The notes beneath the pieces were generated by a model. It was not told the DNA's origin, did no database searches, and was given only the letters and a program-made list of their open reading frames with translations. Positions 10,910-21,489 of a stretch of DNA of 64,000 nucleotides are shown piece after piece. The translations under genes were made by a program, and so were the position numbers. The stretch is from Rhizomys pruinosus (lineage: Eukaryota > Chordata > Mammalia > Rodentia > Spalacidae), in contig VZQC01003076.1 of assembly GCA_009823505.1 (NCBI GenBank), positions 698,948 through 762,947 of the forward strand, given 5' to 3'. Each line of letters opens with the position of its first letter. The stretch's first letter is position 1.

Positions 10910-11275
10910 GGTAGAACTCGGGTGGGGTGGGGGGCATGGAAAGGGAAATGACTCTAAAATGGACTGAGAAATGATGTATGAAATGCACAAAACTTGGGGC
11001 TGGAGAGATAGCCTAGCGGTTAAGAGCACCGACGCTCTTGCAGAGGACCCGGGTTAGATCCCCAGCACCCACATGGCGGCTAAGAACCGTCTGTAACTCC
11101 AATTCCAGGAGAACTCCAGTTCCAGGGGAATCCGAGACCCTCTTCTGACCTCCGCGGCATTGCACGTCACGGGTGCACAGACCTGCATGCAAAACAAGAC
11201 ATTATACAACATACAAAAAAAAAAAAAAAAAAAAAGAAATGCACAAAACTTCAATAAAATATTAATATATATAAA
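10910..11275 (+). mobile_element. 3' end of unassigned LINE-like family (copy D), split by B2
   Basis: G-rich words (ggtggggtggggggcatgg) and then gaaatgcacaaaacttcaat match the 3' ends seen at 13,480, 43,376 (minus) and 56,489. A B2 sits inside with a 16-bp duplication of this element's own sequence. Confidence 0.55.
10996..11235 (+). repeat. B2-type SINE, young subfamily, 16-bp target duplication
   Basis: Head ggggctggagagatagccta and the 17-bp internal duplication are present; the tail is a pure A run. The direct repeat gaaatgcacaaaactt lies at 10,980-10,995 and 11,236-11,251. Confidence 0.94.
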
Positions 11276-11312
11276 GATCTATTTTAATTGTGTGTATGTG
11301 TGTATGTATACA

Positions 11313-11664
11313 TGTTGGCAGCCTACCACACAAACAGTGTGTGCGCACCATGCCCTAAAGATGGCGCCGACTTCCTGAGTCACTACAAGCCGTTTCCCGC
11401 CGTTGCCTTTGCATTGGACAAACTGCGCATGACTACTGCTCTCTGAGCCCGCGCTCTCTGAGCCCGCGCTTCTGACATGCAAATGAGGCATCGGACGGTG
11501 CACCAATCCAGAGCATACCCGAACCCTCTAGACTGCTATATAAGCAGTGCCTCTTCCCCATTTCGGGGTCCTTCTCCTAAAAGAGCTGTGTACAATAAAT
11601 ACTGCTACAGAAGAATCCTGTTGTCCGCGTGAAGTTCTTGCCGGCGAGACTGCTGCGCGGGACA
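11313..11664 (+). mobile_element. solo LTR of an IAP-like ERVK element with 6-bp target duplication
   Basis: The 352-bp unit starts TGTTGGCAGCC and ends GCGGGACA, the TG...CA ends of an LTR. It is flanked on both sides by tataca (11,307-11,312 and 11,665-11,670), the 6-bp duplication typical of ERVK/IAP integration. An 'aagatggcgccgac' box lies near its start, a TATA box (gctatataagcag) near 11,535 and a poly(A) signal aataaa near 11,595, in the usual U3-R order. There is no internal region, so it is the product of recombination between two LTRs. It is CpG-rich and little decayed, so it may be fairly young. It is a potential promoter, but nothing shows that it acts as one. Confidence 0.88.
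11535..11600 (+). promoter_or_regulatory. LTR core promoter and poly(A) signal
   Basis: tatataag lies about 60 bases before aataaa within the solo LTR. This spacing fits the U3/R arrangement of an IAP-type LTR. Activity is inferred only from family behaviour. Confidence 0.5.
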
Positions 11665-12254
11665 TATACATGTGTGATTTCGGGTACCCCGAGAGGCCAG
11701 AAGAGGGTTTCAGATCCCTTGGAACTGGAGTTACAGGCCTTTGTGAGCTGCCTGACATGGGGGCTGGAAACCCAACTCTGGTCCCCTGTAAAAGCAGTAT
11801 ACATTCTTAACTGTTGAGCTATCTCTCTCTCTCCATCCCTATTTTTAGTTTTTTCTTTTTCTTTAAATAGTGAAGAGCAGGAAAAGGAGATTTTCCTCAA
11901 TGTGGTCTGAGAAGAGAGTCAAAGAGATTCAGTGATCTTCCCTAGGTCTATCTTCAGCATCCTGGAGTGAGGTTGAAGTTTAAGTAGGGGCCAGAGCTTT
12001 GTGTATTTCAGTAGTCCCCAGTGAGAGTGCAGTTCTTGATCCATAATTATCTTTTCTGTAAGGTGGACTAAGGAGTTTCTAATCTCTTTCCAGAAGTTTC
12101 CCCTCTGGCTTTAGGCTTTCTTTTCTGCCAGCATGAGATTTCTGGGGAATTCCAGTTCCTTGAGGTCTGTTGTTTCAATAGTCTGACGGCCAATGTTAGG
12201 GACACAAGAGTTTCTTTGGAATATTTTCACCCCTGCCAAGCTAGTTATCCCTTT

Positions 12255-12378
12255 TTAGTTTTTTGAGTCTCATATAGCCTGGGCTGACTTTGAACTTACT
12301 ATGTATCTGAGGATTGACCTCAAATCCCTGCCAGCTGCTGGGACTGCAGGTGTGTATGTATCATCGTGTTAGCTAGGT
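12255..12378 (-). repeat. old B1/B4-like SINE remnant
   Basis: ttttttgagtctcatatagcc, then tttgaacttactatgtatct and ctgctgggactgcaggtg form a worn minus-strand B1 monomer. Confidence 0.6.
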
Positions 12379-12544
12379 GAGAACTTTTGGCAAAAAAAAT
12401 GATAAAAGTGGAGTATTGGTGACCAGATCCAGCCTTTGGGGCGTTCAGTGTTCTCAATAAGGTGCCATGTTCAGGAAAAGCCAACGGTTTGAATTTGTTT
12501 CCCACTGTGTTAAGTTGAATCACCATAAATGTGTTGGTTTGATC

Positions 12545-12910
12545 CAGCACAGATTTGTGTGATTTTACAGTTCTGGAGTTAGAGGTCCTGAAACATGTCC
12601 CATTGGGTTCACATTAAGGGGTGGGCGAGCTGTGTCCCTTCCACAGACTGTCAACATTGCCTGCATTTGCTTGCGGCACATTGCCTGCAGCAGCTCAGTA
12701 ATCCCAGCCCTTTCTCTGACTCTGCCTTGCTTCCTCTTTATTAATAAGTACCCTTGAGATTACCCTGTTCCCACTCAGCCAATTTAGGACAATCTTGCCA
12801 TCTCATGACCCTTAATTTAAAAAATGTCAAGTCCATTTGGCCATGCGATGTATCATACTCACAGGTTTCAGAGATTCAGATATGGACCCTTTTGGGGGGG
12901 GGGCCTGCCA
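12545..12910 (+). repeat. ancient mammalian repeat, same family as at 930
   Basis: gattttacagttctggagtt at the left and the run of tcacaggtttcagagattca followed by a G-run at the right match the ends of the family also seen near 930-1,345. Divergence is high. Confidence 0.4.
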
Positions 12911-12924
12911 TTGTATTCATTAGG

Positions 12925-13375
12925 TGGAATAAAATATCAAGCTGTTCATGTTTTAAGGATGCTGGACATTGTCTTACTGGCAAGTGCAGTTACCCTGTGG
13001 CAGCCACTGCTTTTGCCATCCTTCAAAGACATGAGAAGACACAGCTTTTCAAACTTCCAATATGGACTGAAGACTCACGTCTCTCCAAGAATCCTCCAAA
13101 CTCTCAGTGTCAGATGGGGACTGCTGAGACATCCAACTTGTGGACTGAGTTACTACTGGGGTTTCCACTTCTTCAGAGTATAGAGTGCCATTGTTAGACT
13201 ACCCAGGCTGTATCATGGAGACAAGTACAGGAAGATCAAGACAGGACGTGGTGCTTACTGGACCTCATTTGGTGACCATGGGAAGGGAAAACCCCAGTGT
13301 GGAATACAAGAGCAGAATGGTGGTTTGGGCTTGCCAAGGAGGAGCCTTCAAACATGACATCTTTCAGCCTAATTA
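12925..13375 (+). repeat. probable rodent interspersed repeat, family not assigned
   Basis: Phrases such as gcagttaccctgtggcagcc and actgctgagacatccaactt are familiar to me from several rodent loci, so this is likely repetitive and not a gene. The overlapping open frames of 119 and 147 codons on the plus strand are therefore not called. Confidence 0.35.
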
Positions 13376-13379
13376 AAAA

Positions 13380-13735
13380 AAATCATAAGCTGAAGATGCT
13401 AAAGCCTATGATATATGTGGTATGCATATGTGCATATTTTGGAGTGACGGATATTGGAAGGAATAACAACAACAACAACAACAGAGAAGTCCTCGTCAAA
13501 GAACTGACTGAAACAGTGAACTTCTGCTTGAAACAGTAAACTTCTCCGTCGAGAATTTTGAGAGAGAGGCTGAGAAAAAGATGAAAAACATGTTTGGCAG
13601 AATGCATGAGCTCTGGTGGGATCGGGGGGCAGAAAGGGGGAAAAGGGTCTAGATTTGATTTGTAATGTAATTTGATTTGTATGAAATGCACAGAGCTTCA
13701 GCAAAACATTGCCTTAAAAATTAAAAAAAAAAAAA
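13380..13735 (+). mobile_element. 3' end of unassigned LINE-like family (copy A)
   Basis: This copy shows a (CAA)n tract at about 13,467, then gaactgactgaaacagtgaac, gtttggcagaatgcatgagc, a G-rich polypurine run, tctagatttgatttg and gaaatgcacagagcttcagc before an A-rich tail. The same order recurs in three other places in this window. Confidence 0.6.
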
Positions 13736-13738
13736 AAG

Positions 13739-13955
13739 AATGCTGAGCATGTACTTCAGTTTGTAGAGTGTCTGCCTAGCATGCATGAGGCCCTGGGTTC
13801 AATCCATATAAAGCTGGTGTGGTGGGCCATGTGTAATCCCAGTACTCAGGAGGTAGAAGTAGGAGGCTCAGAAGTTCAAGGTGATTGTAGCTACGTGATG
13901 AGTTTGAGGCCAGCCTGGTGTACATGAGACACTATGTGAAAATAAGGAAAAAAAA
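13739..13955 (+). repeat. B4A SINE (ID-B1 fusion)
   Basis: An ID-type head (gtagagtgtctgcctagcatg, ccctgggttcaatcc) is followed by a B1-like body (ggtgtggtgggccatgtgta, gaggccagcctggtgtacat). That is the B4 arrangement. Confidence 0.85.
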
Positions 13956-14059
13956 AGGTGACTTCATAATGTCATAACAATTGCTTGAGGAGTAACAGTA
14001 GGAAGTACAAAGAGGTAGACCAAAGAAGGGCTTTTCAGATCTATTAAAAATCCATTACA

Positions 14060-14214
14060 GCTGGGCGTGGTGGCGCATGCCTTTAATCCTAGTACTTGGG
14101 AGGCAGAGGCAGGAAGATCTTTGTGAGTTCAAGGCCAGCCTGGTCTACAGAGTGAGTTCCAGGACAGCTGGGGCTACAGGAAGACCCTGTCTCGAAAAGA
14201 CAAAAAAAAAAAAA
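14060..14214 (+). repeat. B1 SINE with target duplication
   Basis: Complete B1 from gctgggcgtggtggcgcatg to gtctcgaaaagacaaaa. It is flanked by aaatccattaca on both sides. Confidence 0.94.
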
Positions 14215-14400
14215 AATCCATTACAAATGGAAGCCTTTTTATATGGTTAGTCATGATAAAGCCATCTATTATATTCATATATGTTATATTTATGGTGACT
14301 GAGACTGTGGGGCATGGGTCCATTCCCTGTGTGAGTGGGATGGGCAGTTCCATAGAGACTACTGAGGGGTGCTAGGAAGAGCCTGCTCAACTAAAAATTT

Positions 14401-14548
14401 TTTTGGTCTTTTCGAGACAGGGTCTCTCTGTAGCCCCAGCTGTCCTGGAACTCACTCTGTAGACCAGGCTGGCCTTGAACTCACAAAGATCTGCCTGCCT
14501 CTGCTTCCCAAGTGCTAGGATTAAAGGTGTGCGCCACCACACCTGGCC
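14401..14548 (-). repeat. B1 SINE with target duplication
   Basis: Complete minus-strand B1. The left flank ctcaactaaaaattttt and the right flank ctcaactaaaatattttt are its target duplication. Confidence 0.94.
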
Positions 14549-14971
14549 CTCAACTAAAATATTTTTACTGATGTTAGTGAGCCTCACGATCTGAACCCCT
14601 GTGTCTCTGAAAAAGAAAACATCTCGAAAGAGGTCATTTTTATTATGATTAAGGCTTGAGCCAGTTCTTTGTTCAAATATAATTTATCTATGAAATCCAG
14701 TTAAGATAGATGTGATTGCCTGGAAGAAGAAATGCCATAAAGTGGAGGCCTGAGGCGCTGTTTACTAGCACTGTATGCTAACTTCTGTTTTCTGTAAAAC
14801 CAAGCTAATTATGCTGATGTCATAGAATTAGTGCATGAATTAAAATACATAGTGTATCTAAAATACTTCTCACAAATCTGAGACCAGAGTTGATTGTTCA
14901 ATGACTGCTCTACTTATTCCTGTGTTACCTTCACTACTGCTATTTATTACTGTAGGATGAAAATCTTGAAA

Positions 14972-15212
14972 GGGGCTGGAGAGATGGCCTAGCGGTTAAG
15001 AGCACTGACTGCTCTTGCAGAGGACCCGGGTTCGATCCCCAGCACCCACATGGCAGCTAAGAACCGTCTGTAACCCCAATTCCGGGAGAAATCCAGTTCC
15101 AGGGGAATCCGAGACCCTCTTCTGACCTCCACGGCATTGCATGACATGGGTGTACAGACTTACATGCAGGCAGTACATTCATACACATACAAAAATAAAA
15201 TAAAATAAAACC
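14972..15212 (+). repeat. B2-type SINE, young subfamily
   Basis: Head ggggctggagagatggccta, the 17-bp internal duplication (slightly altered, aattccgggagaaatcc) and an aaaataaaataaaa tail are present. A second B2 follows 20 bp downstream. Confidence 0.93.
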
Positions 15213-15232
15213 CTGAAAAAGATAAATGGAAA

Positions 15233-15446
15233 GGGCTGGAGAGGTGACTCAGCAGTTAATAGCACTAGCTGGTCTTGCAGAGGACTCAGGTTCAATTCCC
15301 AGCACCTACATGAAAGCTAACAACATCCGTAACTGCAGTTTCAGGGGATCTGACACCCTCCTCTGGCCTCTGAGGACACTGCATGCATGTGGTGCTTACA
15401 TAGAAGGAGGAACAACACTCACATAAACTAAATTCTTTTAAATTAA
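15233..15446 (+). repeat. B2-type SINE, older form, 17-bp target duplication
   Basis: Head gggctggagaggtgactcag and no 17-bp internal duplication. A perfect 17-bp direct repeat ending in gataaatggaaa flanks it (15,216-15,232 and 15,447-15,463). Confidence 0.93.
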
Positions 15447-15649
15447 AAAAAGATAAATGGAAACGGCATTTTCCCCCTTTGCTTGGTTGTTCAGCAGGAC
15501 CTTGTAAAACGATGCTTTCATCCTCCAATCTGGTCTCTGAATTGAGATGAATCCCATGAATAAGGAGGGAAAAAGACTCAGAAATGGAGGTGGTAGGACA
15601 CACACAGGTTATACTGTTGTTTTGCTGAGGGCTTGGTCAAGGTAGAGTG

Positions 15650-15735
15650 TCCACTGGTCAAGTCCATGTCAGGCATCGTCTCTGTATAGTGCCTGCCACA
15701 GACATGAACATACATGTTGTTGAATGAATTCTATT
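15650..15735 (+). repeat. L2-like LINE 3' end remnant
   Basis: gtgcctgccacagacatgaa and gttgttgaatgaattc resemble the conserved 3' end of L2 (..tgcctggcacatag..tgttgaatgaatg). Confidence 0.4.
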
Positions 15736-15984
15736 CCTACCTGGTGAGCCCTCATATGCTGTCAGACCACAGTCTTCTGGCAAACTGAAAGGCAAGGTGA
15801 TCTCAACTACCTCTTTTAAGTCTCTGGAACTCAATTTCACAATGTATGCCACTTTCTTTGTGAGCTTCAATACAGGTTTTTCTACTCTGATTTTCCATAC
15901 CCGTAGCTCACGCATTTCCTTTACATTGGTTGCATCACTTTTTACTGCTTTAAAAATATCTCTTTATATGGTAATCTGTAAGTC

Positions 15985-16255
15985 CACTGAAGAGAAGGAC
16001 CATATTTTATTTGTCTTTGTATATTTTTTTTTGGTCTTTTTGAGACAGGGTCTCCATTAAGTCTCACCTGGCCTGGAACTTGCTCTATAGACTGGGCTGG
16101 CCTTGAACTCACAGAGATCCGCTTGCCTCTGCCTCCCAAGCACTGGGGATTAAAGGTGTGTGCCACCACTTCTGGCTGACTTTGTATTTCTAACCCCTAG
16201 CTCAAAGCCTGAAGCAGACCTGGTATCTAGTAAATATTTGTTTGCTTAATGGAAA
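15985..16255 (+). repeat. L2 LINE 3' end, interrupted by B1
   Basis: gagaaggaccatattttatt before the B1, and tctaacccctagctcaaagc, ctggtatctagtaaatattt after it, form a standard L2 3' end. The flanks of the B1 share ctttgtat. Confidence 0.6.
16028..16178 (-). repeat. B1 SINE nested in L2
   Basis: Minus-strand B1 with CpG decay and a few changes (tctccattaagtctcacctg). Confidence 0.9.
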
Positions 16256-16539
16256 TGAGAGATGGGCAGTTTTAGTCTGGAGTTAAGTGGGGGAAATTTT
16301 GGACCACTGTTAAAGAATCATTATTATGGATGGAAAGTCCATAGTTGGCGGCAAAGTGGATAACTGAACCCAGGTCTCAGAAAGCTGTTGAGTTTCCTTG
16401 TGTTGACTGGCTATGGTGACACTTAAGAAGAGAGGCTGTAATGAGACTGAAATGTATAGTGAGATGTTTCCCTATCCCCATGGAATACTGAAGAACAGTC
16501 TCTAGGAGGAAGTTTTGGATAAGTATCCACAAGGCTGAC

Positions 16540-16855
16540 GTAACAGCTTGATTCTAGCCCATAGTTGTTGGGAGGTGGTGGAACCTCATGAGGTAGAGCC
16601 TAGTAGGTTTTCTCAGTCACTGCTGTGGGGTACGGTGCCTTAGACGAGGATACTGGGACTCCAGTTGCTTTCTGTCCCTCAGTGCTTCGCAGATGGCATG
16701 ACCAGGCACTTCTTGTCCCATGTCCTCCAGCCATGAAGGAGCCACAGTCCCTAAAACAACAGGACCAAGTAACCACGGGCTGAAACCTCCAAAGCTGTGC
16801 CAAAAAATTGTATCAGATATTTTGTTGCAGCAATAGACAGCTGACTGACAAACAG
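16540..16855 (+). repeat. old interspersed repeat, likely DNA-transposon derived
   Basis: The stretch from gggaggtggtggaacctcat through cgggctgaaacctccaaagc to ttgcagcaatagacagctga matches a common mammalian repeat tail that I recognise in form but cannot name with confidence. Confidence 0.4.
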
Positions 16856-17100
16856 AGAGACTCCTTAAGTACAGTCACAAATTTCCATATTGGTGTCAAG
16901 CTGTCTCTTTCCTGTTCCTTTCACAGTGAGATGAGCTTCACTTTCTCTTCCACAGTGATTTCTCTGCATGCATCAACGGCCTTGTTTCCCCCTCTTCTTG
17001 GTACACTAGTTCAGTCACATGCCTTTCTCCTTTTATTTCAATTTTGTGTCTTATTCTTGCTCTTTTGTTTCTAACAAACATGTTCAAGTGCTCCTCACTC

Positions 17101-17323
17101 CAAATAATTTTGGATTTATTTTTATTTTATGTGTATGATTGTTTTGCCTACATGTATGTAATTGTACCCATACACAGAATGCCCACGGAGGCCAAGAGGG
17201 TGTCTGATCTCTTGGAACTGGAGTTATAGCTGGTTGTTAGCTGCCATGTGGGTGCTGGGAACTGAACCTGGGTCCTCTGCCAGAGCAGCCAGTACTATTA
17301 ACTGCTGAGCCATCCCTCCAGCC
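17101..17323 (-). repeat. B2-type SINE, 16-bp target duplication
   Basis: Minus-strand B2 without the internal 17-bp duplication, flanked by caagtgctcctcactc at 17,085-17,100 and 17,324-17,339. Confidence 0.93.
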
Positions 17324-17567
17324 CAAGTGCTCCTCACTCTCAAGGCAGCCATTCCTCTGACCTTGTTCCCTCCTTTGAGCTTCTCTTTTGCTTCTCTTTC
17401 CTCCTTCTTTGCTAATCAGGTTGCCCCCATTCCTGCCTGCACTCCTTCACTATCAAATGACTCAGTTTGGTGGTATTGGTGCTGAAATGCTTAGCCTCTG
17501 GGTAGGATTATATTTTCTGTTTTTCTCTGTTCTGTGATGAAATACCTGATAAGAAACAGGGTTCTTC

Positions 17568-18499
17568 AGATCTAGGTCCTCTGTAAGAGCAGCACGTGTT
17601 CTCCAGCCCCTCTGCTGTTTTTCATTTATTCTACAGCAGGGGTGCGATATTTGGGGGCAGAAGAGCTACCACTCAGGTGTATTTATATGAGTACACTTTT
17701 TCACTATTGAATCTCTTGTGTCCTAAGCTATGGGCATTGGCATGCAGACAAGGTTGGGAAGGACATCAGTAGGCAAACAAGCAATTAAAACACTGACATC
17801 AGACCAGGTACTGTGATGTATACCTGTAGTCCCATAGTCCCAGCTATTGGGGAGACCAAGGTGAGGGAATCAGTTGAATCTTTGGGTTTGAAACTTGTCT
17901 GGGCAACCAGAGTGAAGGAAAAGAAGATGTAGCCTCACTCTCCAAAACACTTTTTTAAGGTGCCAGGGATATAACCCAGTGACAGTGCTTGCCCAGCAAA
18001 CTCACAGCACCGAGTTTCATCCCCAGCACCACAACGAAACCACTTGGAGAGTGAAGGAGGGAACATTTTACAAGTATGAATGATGAAGAACATGAGGGAG
18101 TTTAGTGTAGCAAAGAAGGAGCAACAGCCCAAGATGAAGCCCCAGGAGGAGAGCTTGCCGAACACTGCCAGAGAACCTATGGGACGGCTGACGGTGTTGG
18201 AGTAAGGAGGCCATTTAATCAGAGTTACATCATACTGAGATAAAGTGGGCACCGTTGTGAGCATGGTATGGTGGAAGACAAAGGAAAGGAGACTAATTAG
18301 GGGCTAGGGAACTAAATGGCAAATGAATTGGACATCGGTGTATTTTAGTGAAAAAGCATAAGCCTACAAAGTCTCAAAATCTATTTAAACAACTAGTCCT
18401 GCATTGGAATGTATATCTTGATTCCTCCTTGACAAACAATCCTCATATTTGGGAGGCAACAAATAAATGCTTATTTTGTGGTGGTTTAAAAAAAAAAAA
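17568..18499 (+). pseudogene. retrocopy of an unidentified polyadenylated transcript
   Basis: The 932-bp insert is bounded by a direct repeat: aagaaacagggttctt on the left (17,552-17,567) and aagaaacaggttctt on the right (18,500-18,514), differing by one G. It ends with a canonical signal, caaataaatgcttattttgt, and then a 14-base A run, so a polyadenylated RNA was reverse transcribed and inserted into a URR1-like transposon. I recognise no protein in any frame. The insert contains a B4-like SINE (17,795-18,045) and B2-like words at its left end, so the source was probably a non-coding transcript, a 3' UTR or a read-through. The source gene is unknown. Confidence 0.65.
17795..18045. repeat. 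B4-like SINE pair inside the retrocopy
   Basis: A B1-like plus-strand part (aggtactgtgatgtatacct, tcccagctattgggga) is followed by an ID-like part (gccagggatataacccagtg, catccccagcaccac). Both are old and diverged. Confidence 0.55.
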
Positions 18500-18548
18500 A
18501 AGAAACAGGTTCTTAAGTGAGAAGAGTTTAGTCTGGCTTACAGTTTTT

Positions 18549-19114
18549 TTTTTAATATTTTACTTATTTTTTTTTCATTTTTTAACAGTAAGTAATAATT
18601 TATGAGTACAAGCATCCTTCATGTAAAACCAATTTGCAAGCAGTTGTGCCCAAACTCATACAGCCCAAGGGTCCCACCATCCAGCTGGGAGGCTTGTATG
18701 TTCAATCAAGTTGATCAAATAAGTGTCCAATCTATATTGCTGTAGTTTTACCATTCACCCCATCGCAGCCCTTACATTCTACCACACCCCCTCTTCCGCA
18801 GATTGTTCCCTAGGCTTAGAAAAGGGGCACAGGTGGATGAGAAGCAAAACAGTCTACTTTCTCTGGAGCTGTCGTTTTGGACTCTGGTCAATTCTGGCTG
18901 TTTCCTTTCACAGGCTGACAGTTTGTCCAGCAAAAAGAGCAATACAGGGGGGATCACTATACTAGACATCAAACTATACTACAGGGCTAGAGTCATAAAA
19001 CAGCTTGGTACTGGCAAAAAACCAGACCTGTTTACCAATGGAATAAAACTAAAGATTCAACCTGAGCACATACAATTTCAGCTACCTCATATTTGACAAG
19101 GGGGCTATTATGAA
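18549..19114 (-). mobile_element. rearranged LINE-1 insertion, likely 5'-inverted
   Basis: The left part starts with a T-rich run, as expected for an L1 tail on the minus strand, and its minus strand has 3' UTR-like words (agaatgtaagggctgcgatg). The right part (about 18,935-19,110) is on the plus strand and encodes a degraded ORF2 C-terminal segment, with NTGGITILDIKLYYRARVIK readable at about 18,939-18,998. A switch of direction inside one insertion is the mark of twin priming. The minus-strand half is assigned with less certainty than the ORF2 half. Confidence 0.45.
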
Positions 19115-19262
19115 ACCTCAAGGCCTGCCCCATTTACCTGCTTCTTTCAGTGAGGCTCCACTTTCTAAAGGTTCTATAACTTTCTAAAATAGTCCCACCA
19201 ACTGGGGACCAAGTGTACAGACATTAGTCTTTGGGGACATTTCACATTTAAACCACAATAAT

Positions 19263-20270
19263 GATTTTATTACAAAACTCATGATCATTTAATAACCCTC
19301 AACCCAATGAACTCTTCGAAGCACCTTGCACCACTGACCTTTTGTTGGAAATATGACCATCAGCGTTTTTATCTAGAAATAGTCTAGAGAAATGACTCTG
19401 ATCAAACAAGTAGTGAGTAGCTACTATGGATCAGTCCCTTGCTATCAGCAAGTAGAGGCAAACTGAAAACAGACCAGGTCTTTGGCCATGGTAGAAACTG
19501 AAGTTTAGTTTATGGATAAGACAATGCACATGATGATCCAGCAGTGCAATTGTGGAAAGGGCTAGCAGCCAGTCCTCCTCCAGAGGAGAGACGTTGCCTT
19601 GTGCAGATCAAGCATGACTCTTCAGGGAGATCAGTCATGTTCCCATCGGAGGTCATTTAGGTTGACACCTCTGGGTGGGCGTGGCAGGGAGAGCTATGAG
19701 GACACGTGCCCACAGCAGGAGGAAGTGTGAGAGTATGAGACTGAGAAGAGGCCTTCTGGTTAGAGTGAAGAGCACCAGAGAGGGTCAGAAGGGGCTTGTG
19801 AAAGTAACCAGTTCACAGGGCTTCATGAGCCAAAGTTAGGAGCAATGAAAGCTATTGAAGAACTTTAAGCAGGTAGATGACCAAGTTGCATAACAGGCTA
19901 CATGGGAGGCAAATGGATGGCAGGGATTGTCAAGGAGTAAGTCATTCTTTATCTAATAGTGCTTGGTATACAAGGCAATGGAGAAATACTAATGCTCCTT
20001 CTAGTTCTTGATAAATATGTACACATAACCCATCTATACTCCACCATGTCTAGGTAGCACTTAAGATACAGCCGTGTGACAGCATCCTTCTTCCTACCCT
20101 GCCATTTCTGCTTTTCCTGATTTGCTCACTTCAGCAAGCTACCCTGTCTTCATCTCTGATGCTGTGCATCATACTACACCACATTTACTGCATTGTGTGC
20201 TCATCACATTCACTAAACTTCAGGCTCCTAAAATAGAAACAGCATATGATATCGGTATACTAACTTAAGG
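19263..20270. other. non-genic sequence, old repeats possible
   Basis: No exon. A MIR/L2-like word set may lie at 19,395-19,560, but it is too diverged to call. Confidence 0.4.
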
Positions 20271-20410
20271 TGCATGGAAATTGCCTCAAGATTTTATTAA
20301 AATGCATAGTCTGACTCATTAGCTATAAAGTGGGTCCTGAAATGATTCATTGCTAATGAGACCTGGGTGTCACCAGCATCGGTGCCCTAAGGGAAATGCT
20401 GCTGTAGTAA
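20270..20410. repeat. MER5-like DNA transposon remnant
   Basis: tgcctcaagattttattaaa, gtctgactcattagctataa and cctaagggaaatgctgctg fit the ends of a MER5A-type hAT element. Confidence 0.35.
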
Positions 20411-20599
20411 AGTCATTAATTCATCTTGATGCTTATTGAGTATCTGGTAAATTACAGTATTTTGACAAGTATTTATGAATCATCTGGTTTTCAAATACCA
20501 CCCTTGATATGTCTCTCCTTCCACCTAAATCCATGATTATTATTTTAATAGCACCTCATATTTCCAGTTCCTCAACCCAGTCCCCTTGCATCACGATGA

Positions 20600-20938
20600 C
20601 CAAAATTCCCAATAGAACCAACTTCGGAAGGGAAGATTTACGTCGGCTCACAGTTTCAGGGGATTTCAGTCCATCTTGGTAGGGAAGGCATGAAGGTGTT
20701 CACAGCAGTGAGAACTTATGATGGAGACAGTCACATGCCAGTGCATGAGGAAGCAGAGAGCACAGGCCAGAACGGGGGGTGGGGGGATGAGTTCAAGAGC
20801 GTCCATGCCACTGCTATCAACCTCCTTCTGTCAGGTATGCTCCACTTCCTAGATGCTCCACAGCCTTCAAAATAGCCCCAAGGTGGGTCTGAGCATTAGA
20901 AACATGAGCCTGTGGCAGATATTTCAGATTAAATTAAC
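20600..20938 (+). mobile_element. URR1-like DNA transposon, diverged
   Basis: gaagggaagatttacgtcgg, then ctcacagtttcaggggattt, and near the end ctccacagccttcaaaatag and aacatgagcctgtggcag follow the same order as the copies at 8,699 and 35,085. Confidence 0.55.
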
Positions 20939-21186
20939 ACTGCATTATTCTTGCTCAGAGTTTTATCTCACATTGAAAATAATGTCTATCCTAATACTGT
21001 TCTCAATTCTTTGCATAAAGGGACAATATTTTTCACTTTTTACTTAATTTTTTTCCATGCAGTAAACAGAAGACAGGCATATCTGTTTTTCTATCTTTCT
21101 TATATTCTTTCTTATGTTCATCTCTGCTCAAAGCCTACTCCTATTGTAAACCCTCACCTCCTTAGGGAGGAGAGATTCTAAATCTT

Positions 21187-21405
21187 ATTTATTTTTTGAG
21201 ACAGAGTCTTATGTATCCTAGGCCTGTCTTGAACTGTCTATGTAGCTAAGAATGACCTTGAACTTCTGATCCTGTCTCCTCTTCTGGAGTACTGGGATTA
21301 CATAGGTACCTACCATGCCCAATTTTTGCAATTGGGGAATCGAATCCAGGGCTTCCTGGATGTGAGGCAGACACTTTACCAACTGAGCTACATTCCAACC
21401 TCATA
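21187..21405 (-). repeat. B4 SINE
   Basis: Minus-strand B1-like part (tttgagacagagtcttatgt, gtactgggattacataggta) followed by an inverted ID head (gacactttaccaactgagct). Confidence 0.75.
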
Positions 21406-21489
21406 AATCTTTTATTTTTTGATTACTTTGAATGCAGTGGTATCCAGTACATATTCATGAGACAGCTGCATCAGTTAAAAGCCAAGGCA

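Larger units (their letters stand above)
11276..11846 (-). repeat. B2-like SINE (minus) split by the solo LTR
   Basis: The tail side (agatctattttaattgtgtg) lies left of the LTR and the body and head (ggaactggagttacaggcct to gttgagctatctctc) lie right of it. Joining the two across one copy of tataca gives a continuous old B2. Confidence 0.75.
17510..19262 (+). mobile_element. URR1-like hAT DNA transposon broken by two insertions
   Basis: Three pieces read in order as one element: 17,510-17,567 (ctgtgatgaaatacctgata), 18,500-18,548 (cttaagtgagaagagtttag, ctggcttacag) and about 19,115-19,262 (aggctccactttctaaaggt to acatttaaaccacaata). The gaps are filled by a poly(A)-tailed retrocopy and by a rearranged L1. 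The family name is from memory and matches the copy at 8,699. Confidence 0.55.

Noticed and set aside
12754..13197. Overlapping 147- and 119-codon plus-strand frames
   Set aside because: They span two different interspersed repeats, so the frames are open by chance.
18723..19096. Frames with NTGGITILDIKLYYRARVIK
   Set aside because: This is a decayed L1 ORF2 fragment fused in frame to unrelated sequence, not a host gene.
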